A DNA stretch of 63,675 nucleotides. Source: Bacteroidales bacterium. GTDB lineage: Bacteria > Bacteroidota > Bacteroidia > Bacteroidales > WCHB1-69. Positions 1 to 9,847 of the stretch are shown here, one piece after another (position 1 is the stretch's first letter; the number at the start of each line of letters is the position of its first letter). A program made the position numbers and the translations under genes. Location: NCBI GenBank assembly GCA_017438945.1, contig JAFRUI010000028.1, positions 1-63,675 on the forward strand, in the 5' to 3' direction. The notes below the pieces were generated by a model. It did no database searches. It saw only the letters and a program-made list of their open reading frames with translations, and was not told the origin of the DNA.

Positions 1-3000
1 TGTGTCGTATTCAGGGGTGGTGGCGGGAATCAACATGCCGTGGTAGTAGTAAGGCAGTGCGTTCCGGCATAAGGTCAGATAGTCATTGGAAGCGGTGGAG
101 TGGTTCACGGTGAGATGCATTGTGACAATGCTGTCGCAGCCGGTGACGGCCTCAAAAGTCTGTATGTAATCACCTGTTGCATAATAAGTTGTCTGATTCC
201 AGATAAATGAATCACAATCAGTTTGACTGATATTGTTATAAACAATAGGGGTAACGGTCAGGTTGAGGATCACGGTGCTGTCACAGCCGGAAGAGGATTG
301 GAGGTATGCCGGGTATGTGCCTGTTGTGCTCAGTGTCTGTCCGTTGAAAGAATAGGTCTCGCCCTCGCAAATATTGGCAGATACATTAACATTATATATG
401 TTGTTCACCATAATGTTGATATAGGCGATGTAATCTGCACCTGCTTGGTTGTAAATGAACGTATCGCGGAACATGCCGGGCATCTCTGGATAGACAAAGT
501 AGTCATCGTAGAAGAAGCTCTCTCCGAGACAGATGGTGTCGTAGATATTCTGGCTATTGACAAGGCCGTGCTCGTATGCACCGATGTCTATGCGGTTTTG
601 CTTGATGCGCAGGGAGCCGCCGAGGTCGTAAAGCGGCAAGTTGAGTGAGGTAGTGTTGGGATTGCCCGCGTTGACGCAGGCAGAACCTGGCGCCAGATTC
701 CAGTCAACATCGGCCTGCGAACTGACACCCGCCACAGATGTCGGATTCACGAATCGCACGTATGACGCTGCGGCGTTGCTGCCGTTGTTGAGCGTGTCAA
801 GCGCGATGTTGGCGATACCCGATTGTCCACCCTCGATGGCACAATAGGAAAAAGTCCCGTTGCCGTAAAGATTGCCGGTTTCCTCATACGATTTGTTCCC
901 CCAAATGATGCAGTTGGTGTATTCGTTGTCGCTGGTGTAGTTATAGATGCCACCCCTGACATTGCTGCTCCCACTGTAGGTACTGGTCGCTTTGTTGTTG
1001 ACAATGTTGCAGTTAACGAAACGGGCATTGTTTCGCGCCAACACACCGGCAGCGCTGGTTGAGGAATTCCTTGCCGAGCTGTTGTTGGCGATGTTCATGT
1101 TCACATACAGGCCGCCGTTCGCATAAAGTCCCGAGCAATGGTTGTTTGTAACAGTGCAGTTCACAATCTGCGCCGAATTGGAACTGTAAACGCCGAAGCT
1201 TTCGGAGGTGGAACCGGCGACCCCGTTGTGGTGCACAAAACACCCATTAGATTTCCCTCCCGATAAATACAATCCGGAGCCGTTGTAGCGGATCTCGCAT
1301 TCGGAAACGGTGCTGTTGTCGGTGACATACATGCCATAGCTTCCATTTTCTTCAGCCATACAATTGCTGATATTCAAAGATTTACCATACAATCCATATC
1401 CATCGTTGTTCGCGAAAACGCAGCTGGAAAAGACACAGTTCTCGGCGTGGACGGCCTGACTGGAACTACCTGGATTGCCATGGTTGTCGGCAAACACACA
1501 GTTCTGCATTTTCGTGTTGTCCAACAGGTAGGCGCAGGTGCCGTAGCCATCAGCGCTATACGATGCATAGCCGTTCCGGAAGGTGAATCCGTCGAAAAGG
1601 TTGATGCCAATGGGGAACGGTGATACTGTCTGCTCAGCGATTTCCGGAATGTCGGGGGTGCAATTGGAACAAGTGAAGTGAATCTCGAAGCCGGAATTGG
1701 TCGCACTGCCATCGGAGGTGAAGGTCAGCACCAAAATGCCGTTAGGGACGGAGGTCAGATTCAGGTTTCCAGTCCCGCGAAACGTGCCCAACAGATTGCC
1801 TCCGACACCGTCGTAAACATAAAGTTTGTCACAGCAGGTTTCCGTGTGGTAAGAACCGCTTAGCGTGATGGTGGACCCTGGATTGTAAGAGCGGAGGATG
1901 ATGGTCCCGTTGCAATTATTAGCGTAGCTACCCGATGCGCCGCCGTTGTCGTAGATGACACCTGAACAGGCGGTCACGTCCAGCGTGCCCGAGACAGGCA
2001 TCAAGAGGGCCGCCGGTTCCGTGAAGTATTCGGTCTCAGTTGTTCCGACATTTCCGGTAAAAGGACAGCTCATTTGCAGCACACGGTGTGCGGAATCACC
2101 GTCGATTATGGTGGCGTGTGCTGTGAAGTTGCGCTGGGAAAGGTCGTAGGTATAATGCTCGTTGCCGACGAATCCGCCATAGACGGCCACATCAGGTTGC
2201 ACGATGAGCGGTTTGCCCGGCAAGTAAGTACCGCCTGCCACCCATACCGCAGCCACCGGATTGCTGTTCATGGCCACATCCATGGCGTATTGGAGGTTAG
2301 AAGTGGCGTTTGCCCACGAGGATCCGTCATGCGCCCCCGCGCCTGTAGTGGTCACGTAGATGACATTGCTTCCCGCCTCCGGAACAATCGGGAAGGCCAT
2401 GCTATACGCGGACTCGTATGCACCGATATCGGCACGCGCCTGCTGGATGCGGGTGTTGCCCGCCAAGTCCATGGTACCGCCCGCCATCGCATTCCGCCCC
2501 ATGTCGGCGCAGACGGAACCCGCTTGGAGCGTCCAGTCGCCGATGGAATTGTACACATCCACACCCGCTTCAGCCGTCGGATTGGTGAATCTTGGGTAAC
2601 CGATACCGATGCCGCTGTTTTCCGCTTCCAACGTGATGGCTCCGCTGTAGCCCCCCTGCACGGCGGAAGACACACAGGTAAAATATCGACCACTATAGTT
2701 GGTGGAAATCTGGTTGTCGCTGGTCCCCACCTTGTTTCCCCAGACAATCGTGTTCTGTAGCGTGCTTCCGTTGAGGGAGTGGATGCCGCCGCCGCTGGTC
2801 ACAGCCGAATTGCGCACAATATCACACGAGATAAAAGTCGAACGGTTGTCATACACACCACCACCTGAAGCTCCTGCTGCATTGTTGCCGATCAGGCAGT
2901 GGTTGAACCGGCTTCCGTAGTTGTCGGCAAAAATCCCTCCGCCGTTGCTCCGGGAGGTGTTGTTGCTGATGACGCAACGGGTGATGGTGGAGCCGCTTTG

Positions 3001-6000
3001 CAGGTACAGTCCCCCGCCCAAGGCCGCACTGTTGTGCGTGACACTGTTGTCCGAGATAGAACTTCCGTCTTGGGCATCGTAGATGCCGCCTCCCCTGACT
3101 TGCCAATTATTGCCGTTGCCCTCATAGACGGCCACATTGTCATGGATATTGCAGTCCGCGACAAGGCCGTTGTTGTTATACACACCCACGCCATACACGT
3201 TGTGGCCGACTCCAGTGCCCGACAGATTGACAGTATTGTGATGAATTTCGCAATTGCGGAGAGTGCCGCCGTTGTTATAGACCGCCACGCCACTGAAGGT
3301 GACATTGTTGGCCGATCCTGAGATAGCCGCATTGTTGGCAGTGACGACGCAGTTCTGAAGCGTGCAGTTTTTGCGGATGTAGGCGCCGCCACCCTCGCCG
3401 ACCATGTTCACAGTGCCACCCCGAATGGTGAAGCCATCGATGAGGGTGGGCTGACTGTCAGGGAAGTTTTCGATCTGGTAAAGCACACGGCGGGCGTTGG
3501 AACCGAACAGAATGGTCTGGCTGATGTTGGCTTGCGTGCGGCCACTCACGTCGTAATCGGCGGGCTCGTTGCCGTTGAATCCGCCATAGGCCGTCACATT
3601 GGGTTTGAGTACGAAGCTGTTGTCGGATGAAGTACTGCCAGTGTAGGTACCTTTCTTCACAAAGAGAACCGGTGTGCGGTCGGTGATGAGAGATGCCGCA
3701 TCCATGGCCTCTTGCAACTCCATGGCATTGCTCCATGAGCTGCCGTTGTGGGAACCGGAACCCGTGGTGGTCACGAACAGAATCTTGCGCACGGAAAGAT
3801 GCAACGTCACCAAACTGTCGCATTCATCGCTCACGAACCAACGATGGGTGTAAGTTCCTGGCTCACTGACCGAAGTGCCGTAGAAATCGTAGCTGCTCCC
3901 TTCTATAATAGAGACCGATGCCTCACGCGTGAGCGTACACATCCCGCCGCCACAAAAACGCATGTTGCAACGTTGTTGATAACGCGAAATATCGCCCGGG
4001 TTGTCCATGTCAATGGAGGATGGGTAGGTGCGCTCCAGAGCCATGATCTGGCTTGTGTTGTGCATGTAGGATACGGATGTTCCGTTCTCGACACCGCTGT
4101 TGTTCAAGATGGCCACCACCAAATTGGAAGTGCCGTCCCAAATGAACGGCGTGTCAAAAGAGATGGTCGTCCATCCGTTTTCCAAGGTCACGCTGCCGCT
4201 ATAGACAAGCTGCATGGCGGAGGAAGGAATCCACGTATATTCGTATCCCATGTCGGGCTGGGTGGTGTTCCCGAGATAGACGCTAACCGGCGACTTGGTC
4301 TGCGCCGTGCCGCCATATTGGAACGAAATCGAAGTGATGCTGCCCTGCACACCTTGTGCCGCCAGCTCAGCAGCCGTGAACAGCTGCTGGGTATAGGTGT
4401 ATTTCCAGCCGTTGCCGGGATACCATCCCATCGGGAAAATCTGGTTTTCAACAGTGCCTTCGCCAATTTGGGCACAGTCGAAACCGCCCACCGGAACGGA
4501 GACACTAACCCAGTCACTGGTGTCACTTCCGCAGTTCGAACGCACATAGAAGTCGTAGGTGCCGGCCGCCAATTGCGAGACGGTCAGTTCCGGAGCACTA
4601 TTCACGACCACGGACATGCCGTCGCCCCGCGCAAAGCCATGAGAACCGTACTCCACATCCCAAGACGTTTCCTGGTATCCGGGAAACCATTCAACTTTCA
4701 CTGTGTGACGGTTCAGGGAGGTGTAAGTCAGATGTGAGGGGTCGGGACAGTTCTCCTGACGGCAAAAGCGAATTAGCGGTCGGCTGTTGTCCCGATAATA
4801 ATCGTCAGGAAGGATCATCGGATTGGGATCCATTAGGTTACAATACAGATGTCTGCTGTCGGATTCAGAAGAGGTATAAACTGTACGTGGACTAACGGAG
4901 GCATTATTAGAAGAAATAGAATGTTCTAAATCAGCAATAGCAATCACCACATTGCTGTGACCGTCCCATACAAACGGATTGTCGAATTCGAACTTTTCCC
5001 ATCTAGTTTCTTTAATATCGTAAACGGTCTGTTTGTATGTGAACACGTTGGTCATAGCAGAGAGGGGCAACCAACCGTTGGTGTTGAAATTCGCCTCGTT
5101 GGTGTGTCCCATATAAATCGCGCTGCTATGGGTCAATGTTACCTCAGCAAAATAGTTCCCATTGTATGTATAAGTACGTTGTAGGGAGAAGGCGGTCAAG
5201 ACATCACCGGCAACCAGTCCAGAAGCCGACAGCTCGGCAGCGGTGTATATCTGCTCTGACCAGTCATGGGCGTAAGAAGACGGGCCTGAATTATAAGGTA
5301 TGCCCTCGTCAAAGCACACCATCACTCTTTCGGTCTTGAAGGTTACGGGACCCACCATTTTGGAGACGCCACCCGAGCAGGTGTAGCGGAGGTAGGCGTC
5401 GTACTCGGTGTCGGCAGTCAGTCCGCCGATGGATAGTGAAGTGGTATTGGACGGAACCATAGTACCCGTGCCGGGTGTGAAACCATGCAGCCCGTATTCT
5501 ATCTGCCAGTTGAAATTATGGGTCGCGTAACTTGCCGGCTGGAACACCTCCCAGGCGAAGTCGGCGGTGCTGTAGCCAGTCCCCGTGCAGGTCAGGTCAT
5601 ATACCATCGGCAGACACGCCACTTCGTTAACGCGCAGTAACAGCTTGTTGTTGACATCGCCCACGCCGGAAGAGACTATCGTAAGGGCGCCGGCGGTGGA
5701 CATGACCGGGTCTGATGCATTGCTGTTGGTGATGGACATCAAGAGGGAACCACTTGTTCCAACACCGTCATACACGTACACCCGAAAACCGTTGGAATAA
5801 TTGTTAAGGAAGGTGATTTTCTCCAAAAGCAGCTGTCCGCCGGCAGTTTGCGGATAAAGTATCAGCGTGTCGCCGGAGGCTGCACCCCAATTGCCATAGG
5901 TGAGTCCGTCGTTGTAGCCCAACGGATGCGTAATCTCCAGCACTCCGTTGACGTTCATGGTGGAAGTCCCATCCGCGTTAAAACTATATTGCTGCGCACC

Positions 6001-7185
6001 GCTTGTACGCGGCTGCAAAAAGATGGCCGTGTTGTAGTTGTTGTAGTCGTCGCCGCCGGGATTAAGGCTTCCAATGGCGAAATAGCCATCCAAAGAGCCG
6101 CCCCAGCCCCAATTGAAATGAAAGAGATTGTTGTTGTCGTAGCCGTCGCACACGAAAGAGTGTCCGCTGTTGTTGTTGTCGTTATCACCACTATAGTAGA
6201 TGGGTCGTTGAGCGTCAAGCTCTGCTTTCAACATTGAATGCCACGTTTCGTCATCGTAGTAGGTATGGCTATTCCATGTTCCGATAATAATGCCGGGTGT
6301 CCTGTAGGATTTGCACGCTATCCTCGTTTCGTAACCAAAATAGCTGGCGAGAGCCGTTTTGGCGCACATGTGATAGGCTGAGCTGCCGTATGGTCCGTAA
6401 TTCATGTTCACGGCTACACCGCAGTCGTGCATCAACGCTGCCACGGCATTCACCTGCGCGGAACTGCTTGAAGAAGTCAATTCATTGGGCATCAGCGAGT
6501 AAGAGTATGCTGTACTGGCGAAGTCGGCCGTCAGGATTCCGTAAGCATCATGGGTGTAGGTGTGTGTGCCAAAACCCTGCGCCGGCCACTGGTGGTAGCG
6601 GATAAGCTGCGCCATGGCCGTGGCCACGCAGCCCGTCCACACATGCCCGCTGTAGTGGTTGTCGTCTTCGGGGCAAAGGCTGTTGTAATAGGTTCCCTGA
6701 TCCCACTTGGTGGTGAGCAGAGGAGCAACAGACGTGCCGCTCTTTGGCATCATGGCTGGAGATGTCTCCTCCGTGGAGAGCAGTGCGTTCCATTCGGCCT
6801 CCACCGAAGCGGCTCTGACCAGCTCCTGTGTCCGCACGTAGGCAATCTGGTCGGCATAGCCCTGCAGCCAGGCGTGGCAGTTGTCAGGGATGTTCTGCGG
6901 GTCGAAGTGGCCGTCGGGCGAATAACCCAGAATCGGTGTCACCGCATCGTCCGCCGCCACGATGACAAATCCGCCGCCCACGTTGAAGACGTAGAACAGC
7001 GTGTCACCTTCCGACTGCCTGGCCTTGGCGTATGCCAGCTGGCAGGAACTGCTTTTCGTGACCGTCGGCACGGTGCGCGACATAAAGTTCAAGGCCGCCG
7101 TGCGAGCCTGCTTCGGGGTTATCGGCCCGGCAATCGCCAAGGACAGGATAAGCATGGAAATGCAAAAAAGTAGAGATTTTTTCAT
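1..7185 (-). CDS. Giant secreted C10-family (streptopain-like) cysteine peptidase, 3' end outside window
   Basis: The frame is open from ATG 7185 to base 1 (2395 codons) and is the only minus-strand frame without short ORFs; the stop codon lies outside the window. A signal peptide (MKKSLLFCISMLILSLAIA) is followed by a Spi-like prodomain, then a C10 catalytic domain with Cys186 in WTGCVATAMAQL and His342 in GHSFVCDGY, followed by FNWGWGG. This is nearly the Cys/His spacing of streptococcal SpeB. Downstream are a CUB-like domain (about 411-490), fibronectin-like and lectin-like repeats, a right-handed beta-helix module (about 1130-1500, with motif VTTTGSGSHNGSSW), a second one (about 1600-2200) containing another CUB-like segment with a Cys-Cys pair, and repeats ending GCDSTVILNLTV/GCDSIVTMHLTV near 2270-2390. 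Probable T9SS cargo processed on the cell surface; the CTD sorting signal would lie beyond the edge. A promoter at 7255-7262 leaves a leader of about 60 nt. Confidence 0.88.
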   Translation of the reverse strand, partial: MKKSLLFCISMLILSLAIAGPITPKQARTAALNFMSRTVPTVTKSSSCQLAYAKARQSEGDTLFYVFNVGGGFVIVAADDAVTPILGYSPDGHFDPQNIPDNCHAWLQGYADQIAYVRTQELVRAASVEAEWNALLSTEETSPAMMPKSGTSVAPLLTTKWDQGTYYNSLCPEDDNHYSGHVWTGCVATAMAQLIRYHQWPAQGFGTHTYTHDAYGILTADFASTAYSYSLMPNELTSSSSSAQVNAVAALMHDCGVAVNMNYGPYGSSAYHMCAKTALASYFGYETRIACKSYRTPGIIIGTWNSHTYYDDETWHSMLKAELDAQRPIYYSGDNDNNNSGHSFVCDGYDNNNLFHFNWGWGGSLDGYFAIGSLNPGGDDYNNYNTAIFLQPRTSGAQQYSFNADGTSTMNVNGVLEITHPLGYNDGLTYGNWGAASGDTLILYPQTAGGQLLLEKITFLNNYSNGFRVYVYDGVGTSGSLLMSITNSNASDPVMSTAGALTIVSSGVGDVNNKLLLRVNEVACLPMVYDLTCTGTGYSTADFAWEVFQPASYATHNFNWQIEYGLHGFTPGTGTMVPSNTTSLSIGGLTADTEYDAYLRYTCSGGVSKMVGPVTFKTERVMVCFDEGIPYNSGPSSYAHDWSEQIYTAAELSASGLVAGDVLTAFSLQRTYTYNGNYFAEVTLTHSSAIYMGHTNEANFNTNGWLPLSAMTNVFTYKQTVYDIKETRWEKFEFDNPFVWDGHSNVVIAIADLEHSISSNNASVSPRTVYTSSESDSRHLYCNLMDPNPMILPDDYYRDNSRPLIRFCRQENCPDPSHLTYTSLNRHTVKVEWFPGYQETSWDVEYGSHGFARGDGMSVVVNSAPELTVSQLAAGTYDFYVRSNCGSDTSDWVSVSVPVGGFDCAQIGEGTVENQIFPMGWYPGNGWKYTYTQQLFTAAELAAQGVQGSITSISFQYGGTAQTKSPVSVYLGNTTQPDMGYEYTWIPSSAMQLVYSGSVTLENGWTTISFDTPFIWDGTSNLVVAILNNSGVENGTSVSYMHNTSQIMALERTYPSSIDMDNPGDISRYQQRCNMRFCGGGMCTLTREASVSIIEGSSYDFYGTSVSEPGTYTHRWFVSDECDSLVTLHLSVRKILFVTTTGSGSHNGSSWSNAMELQEAMDAASLITDRTPVLFVKKGTYTGSTSSDNSFVLKPNVTAYGGFNGNEPADYDVSGRTQANISQTILFGSNARRVLYQIENFPDSQPTLIDGFTIRGGTVNMVGEGGGAYIRKNCTLQNCVVTANNAAISGSANNVTFSGVAVYNNGGTLRNCEIHHNTVNLSGTGVGHNVYGVGVYNNNGLVADCNIHDNVAVYEGNGNNWQVRGGGIYDAQDGSSISDNSVTHNSAALGGGLYLQSGSTITRCVISNNTSRSNGGGIFADNYGSRFNHCLIGNNAAGASGGGVYDNRSTFISCDIVRNSAVTSGGGIHSLNGSTLQNTIVWGNKVGTSDNQISTNYSGRYFTCVSSAVQGGYSGAITLEAENSGIGIGYPRFTNPTAEAGVDVYNSIGDWTLQAGSVCADMGRNAMAGGTMDLAGNTRIQQARADIGAYESAYSMAFPIVPEAGSNVIYVTTTGAGAHDGSSWANATSNLQYAMDVAMNSNPVAAVWVAGGTYLPGKPLIVQPDVAVYGGFVGNEHYTYDLSQRNFTAHATIIDGDSAHRVLQMSCPFTGNVGTTETEYFTEPAALLMPVSGTLDVTACSGVIYDNGGASGSYANNCNGTIILRSYNPGSTITLSGSYHTETCCDKLYVYDGVGGNLLGTFRGTGNLNLTSVPNGILVLTFTSDGSATNSGFEIHFTCSNCTPDIPEIAEQTVSPFPIGINLFDGFTFRNGYASYSADGYGTCAYLLDNTKMQNCVFADNHGNPGSSSQAVHAENCVFSSCVFANNDGYGLYGKSLNISNCMAEENGSYGMYVTDNSTVSECEIRYNGSGLYLSGGKSNGCFVHHNGVAGSTSESFGVYSSNSAQIVNCTVTNNHCSGLYANGGLYVNMNIANNSSARNSSTSAAGVLARNNARFVNCNIVNNKATSTYSGSSNVRGGIYNYTSDNEYTNCIIWGNKSYEETGNLYGNGTFSYCAIEGGQSGIANIALDTLNNGSNAAASYVRFVNPTSVAGVSSQADVDWNLAPGSACVNAGNPNTTSLNLPLYDLGGSLRIKQNRIDIGAYEHGLVNSQNIYDTICLGESFFYDDYFVYPEMPGMFRDTFIYNQAGADYIAYINIMVNNIYNVNVSANICEGETYSFNGQTLSTTGTYPAYLQSSSGCDSTVILNLTVTPIVYNNISQTDCDSFIWNQTTYYATGDYIQTFEAVTGCDSIVTMHLTVNHSTASNDYLTLCRNALPYYYHGMLIPATTPEYDT

Positions 7186-7254
7186 ACAAAAGTTTTTATA
7201 ATTAACTCAATACTAAGATTTTTTATTTTTTTATCACAGCATAAAATAAGCGAA

Positions 7255-7262
7255 CAAAAGTA
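7255..7262 (-). promoter_or_regulatory. -7 promoter element of the C10 peptidase gene
   Basis: On the minus strand this reads TACTTTTG, a match to the Bacteroidetes TAnnTTTG box. It is about 70 nt upstream of ATG 7185. Confidence 0.6.
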
Positions 7263-7325
7263 AACAAATCGGTTACGGTCATAATGTCAAATCGTAAAAA
7301 GAATATTTCATTACGTAAAATAATG

Positions 7326-7333
7326 TACTTTTG
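7326..7333 (+). promoter_or_regulatory. -7 promoter element of the AraC-family gene, giving a leaderless or near-leaderless mRNA
   Basis: TACTTTTG followed by CCGAC matches the local promoter consensus. The box ends only 5 nt before ATG 7339, so transcription would start at or near the start codon. Confidence 0.55.
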
Positions 7334-7338
7334 CCGAC

Positions 7339-8478
7339 ATGTTTGGAGAATTTTTTTACGTTTTGGCGCTCTGTTTCGTATCCGGCTTCACACAATGTGC
7401 GTTGCTCGGTTGTGCGGTGTTTATAGGCAAATATCACCGCACCTACCAGTTTCAAAAATTATTTGCGGCAGCACTGGTGTTGCATTCGTTCGGCTTTTTT
7501 AACAATTTCGTGGTGGCAGCTTGCTGGAACCAGCCTTTTTCAGATTTTCTAAACACACTGCTCATCTTCTATGATTACATTGTTGTGGGTGCTTATATGA
7601 TGTTTGCAATTTCGTTGGTTTTCCCGAACAAATTCCGCATCTGGCAGCTTCTAATCATTGAGATTCCATTTGTCGTTGCCATGCTCCTGTTTGCGGTCAC
7701 TGAAAGTCATCTTGTTTATCCTGTCATTCACGCATTTACATTAGCATCCTCGTTAGCACTGATGATCTGTCTGTTGCTTTCTATCAGAAAATACAATGCC
7801 AAGCTACGTGACAATGTTGGAAACATAGAGTGTTTCGACCTCCATTGGAGCGCTTATTTGTGTGTTTTGCTTTTTGTGGTTCAGACACTTTGGGCTACCG
7901 AAAGTGTGTCGCAGAACACCTGGTTCTCCGTCCCGGAAGTCAACAGCAATCTGCTCTTCGATACTCTCTATTGTCTTGTTATAATGATAGTTGTGGTATA
8001 TGTCACGCGGAAGATCGTCCAACAGAAAGTGTTCTCGGTATCGCAAGAGGAGAAGGAAGCGGCACTGATGCATCTTCCTGCAAATGAAGAGGATGTAAGC
8101 CAAACACAGATCGACTCCACCCCACCCTCTTATCATGAGGTGCTTATTGACAAAAACATTGAAACGCTCATTCGCGAAAAGCGTTATTTTTTGGATAAAA
8201 CATTGACATTGCAGAAGTTAGCAATATGCTTGGGCACAAATCGACAATATCTGAGCAATTACATCAATCAGGAGAAAGCCATGACCTTTTACGACTACAT
8301 CAACGATTTTCGTTTGGAAGAGGCGAAAAACCTGTTAGATGGTCTGGACGAAGGACGACAATACTCCATAGAGGAAATTTCTAACCTGTCGGGTTTCAAT
8401 TCCTACTCCACATTCCTGCGGGCCTTTGCAAAAAAATACGGACAAACGCCATCCAAATATCTGAAAAACAAGCGTTAA
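7339..8478 (+). CDS. Membrane-anchored AraC-family transcriptional regulator
   Basis: A 379-aa protein. The first about 240 residues are a series of hydrophobic segments (for example LALCFVSGFTQCALLGCAVF, YMMFAISLVFP, FVVAMLLFAV), consistent with six or seven transmembrane helices. The C-terminal about 100 residues (from LIREKRYFLDKTLTLQKLA) form an AraC/XylS double helix-turn-helix, with IEEISNLSGFNSYSTFLRAFAKKYG as the second HTH. Proteins of this layout are common in Bacteroidetes and presumably sense a membrane or periplasmic cue; the ligand is unknown. It is divergent from the C10 peptidase and may control it (inference from position only). The -7 box lies so close to the ATG that the message may be leaderless. 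Confidence 0.85.
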   Translation: MFGEFFYVLALCFVSGFTQCALLGCAVFIGKYHRTYQFQKLFAAALVLHSFGFFNNFVVAACWNQPFSDFLNTLLIFYDYIVVGAYMMFAISLVFPNKFRIWQLLIIEIPFVVAMLLFAVTESHLVYPVIHAFTLASSLALMICLLLSIRKYNAKLRDNVGNIECFDLHWSAYLCVLLFVVQTLWATESVSQNTWFSVPEVNSNLLFDTLYCLVIMIVVVYVTRKIVQQKVFSVSQEEKEAALMHLPANEEDVSQTQIDSTPPSYHEVLIDKNIETLIREKRYFLDKTLTLQKLAICLGTNRQYLSNYINQEKAMTFYDYINDFRLEEAKNLLDGLDEGRQYSIEEISNLSGFNSYSTFLRAFAKKYGQTPSKYLKNKR

Positions 8479-8525
8479 ACCATTCTGTTCATCGTCGTCT
8501 CATCGTTTTTCGTCGCCTCATCGTC

Positions 8526-8876
8526 TCACCGTGCCATCATCGTCATCAGCACCGGCATCGCCAGCTCCACGATAATGGCCACCAGAACGGCCACGAGTGC
8601 CACCGTCACCAGGCCACGCTTCCGCCATGCCATGATGACAGCCACCGCTGTGGCAACAACGGCGGAAACCGTGATGTGCGGTTCCACGCCCGTGGCGGTT
8701 GTCGAATAGAACACATCCGGGAAGGTCATCGCCGACAACACGCAGAACGGAATGTAATAGATGAAATCCTGGATCCATTCGTTCTCCATTTTCTTACGCA
8801 CAAATCCGATGGGAATCACCCTGATCAGATAGGTGGTCAAGAACATCAGGAACATGCAGACGACTATGTAGTTCAT
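8526..8876 (-). CDS. azlD: AzlD-family branched-chain amino-acid transport subunit
   Basis: A 116-aa, very hydrophobic protein with about four membrane helices. TTYLIRVIPIGF near the N-terminus and IPFCVLSAMTFPDVF are typical of AzlD, the small partner of AzlC in branched-chain amino-acid exporters such as B. subtilis AzlCD and E. coli YgaZH. Its ATG overlaps the azlC stop by 4 nt (8873-8876), so the pair is translationally coupled. The substrate is not determined by the sequence. Confidence 0.88.
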   Translation of the reverse strand: MNYIVVCMFLMFLTTYLIRVIPIGFVRKKMENEWIQDFIYYIPFCVLSAMTFPDVFYSTTATGVEPHITVSAVVATAVAVIMAWRKRGLVTVALVAVLVAIIVELAMPVLMTMMAR

Positions 8877-9610
8877 GCCACCCTCCTTTCTGCCATGGCG
8901 CGTCTGTGACGGCGTTTAACCTCCTTGATAGTGGCGCAGATGGCCGCGCCGAGAATAGCGGAGGTAATGATAGCCCAGCCACCGCCCCCGACTTTTGACA
9001 ACATGTTGATGCCCGGCACATACTTGAAGATGCAGGAGAGCGCGGCAGCCACCACTACGGCCAAGGCCACCTTACGGCTCTTCCGCGCCGGCGGGATAAT
9101 GATGGCGATGAACATGCAGTACAAGGCAATGCCCATGCAGCCCTGAATCATCGGGGAAAGCAGATTGGAGGCGATAGCACCTAACAAAGTGCCTGAGGTC
9201 CAGCCCAATATGGGAGTAATCATCAAGCCGCCAAAGAACGGGAAACTCACCTCGTCGGGCTCCATGGCCGCCAAAGCGAACACCTCGTCCGTGATACAAT
9301 ATGCCATAACCGCCCGCTTGTAAAACGGCATCTCAGGATCCACCTTTTGTGACAAGGAAAGCGACATCAAAAAGTATCGCAAATTGATGACGAATGTGGT
9401 GATTATCAATTCGATATAAGGTGCCCCGCCCTCAATCAGCCGAATCCCGGCGAATTGTCCGGCGGAAGCCATGTTGGTCAGGGAGATCAAGGTCGCCTGC
9501 AACGGCGAAAATCCCATCTTAACCGCTATCAGCCCAAAGGTAAAAGACACGGGTATGTAACCCAAACAAATGGGAAAGCCGCGTTTTATACCCCTAATAA
9601 ATTCATTCAT
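8873..9610 (-). CDS. azlC: AzlC-family amino-acid exporter large subunit
   Basis: A 245-aa membrane protein with multiple helices and the family signature near the N-terminus: IKRGFPICLGYIPVSFTFGLIAVKMGFSP, then SAGQFAGIRLIE. The family exports branched-chain or other amino acids together with AzlD, which is encoded immediately downstream with a 4-nt overlap. The extreme C-terminus is basic (KRRHRRAMAERR). In a peptide-degrading organism an overflow exporter for amino acids would make sense (inference). Confidence 0.9.
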   Translation of the reverse strand: MNEFIRGIKRGFPICLGYIPVSFTFGLIAVKMGFSPLQATLISLTNMASAGQFAGIRLIEGGAPYIELIITTFVINLRYFLMSLSLSQKVDPEMPFYKRAVMAYCITDEVFALAAMEPDEVSFPFFGGLMITPILGWTSGTLLGAIASNLLSPMIQGCMGIALYCMFIAIIIPPARKSRKVALAVVVAAALSCIFKYVPGINMLSKVGGGGWAIITSAILGAAICATIKEVKRRHRRAMAERRVA

Positions 9611-9694
9611 AAGAAGTTAAGAAAAATATTTTACCGCTGCAAATGTACACAATATTCGTGAATCTCCGACAACCTTTTGATTATTCTTGATTAA

Positions 9695-9847
9695 GCAAAA
9701 GGCAAAAGGCAATAGGCAATAGGCAATAGGCAATAGGCAAAAGTGATCAGTGATCAGACAATAGTCATAGTTATAGTTATAGTCATAGTTATAGTTATTA
9801 TTTAAGCCAATAGCCAAAAGCTAACAGCCAACAGCCAACAGCCAATA
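9695..9847 (+). repeat. Compound degenerate heptamer/hexamer repeat between azlC and the M3 peptidase gene
   Basis: Heptamers GCAAAAG/GCAATAG (about eight copies) pass into TGATCAG x2, then hexamers TTATAG/TCATAG, then GCCAATA/GCCAACA heptamers that enter the 3' end of the M3 peptidase frame. Confidence 0.9.

Noticed and set aside
3748-4737. 329-codon plus-strand ORF
   Set aside because: It is antisense to the C10 peptidase frame, which encodes recognisable repeats; the plus-strand product has no motif or start signal.
9695-9847. CRISPR-like array
   Set aside because: Units are 6-7 bp, contiguous and degenerate, with no spacers and no cas genes nearby.
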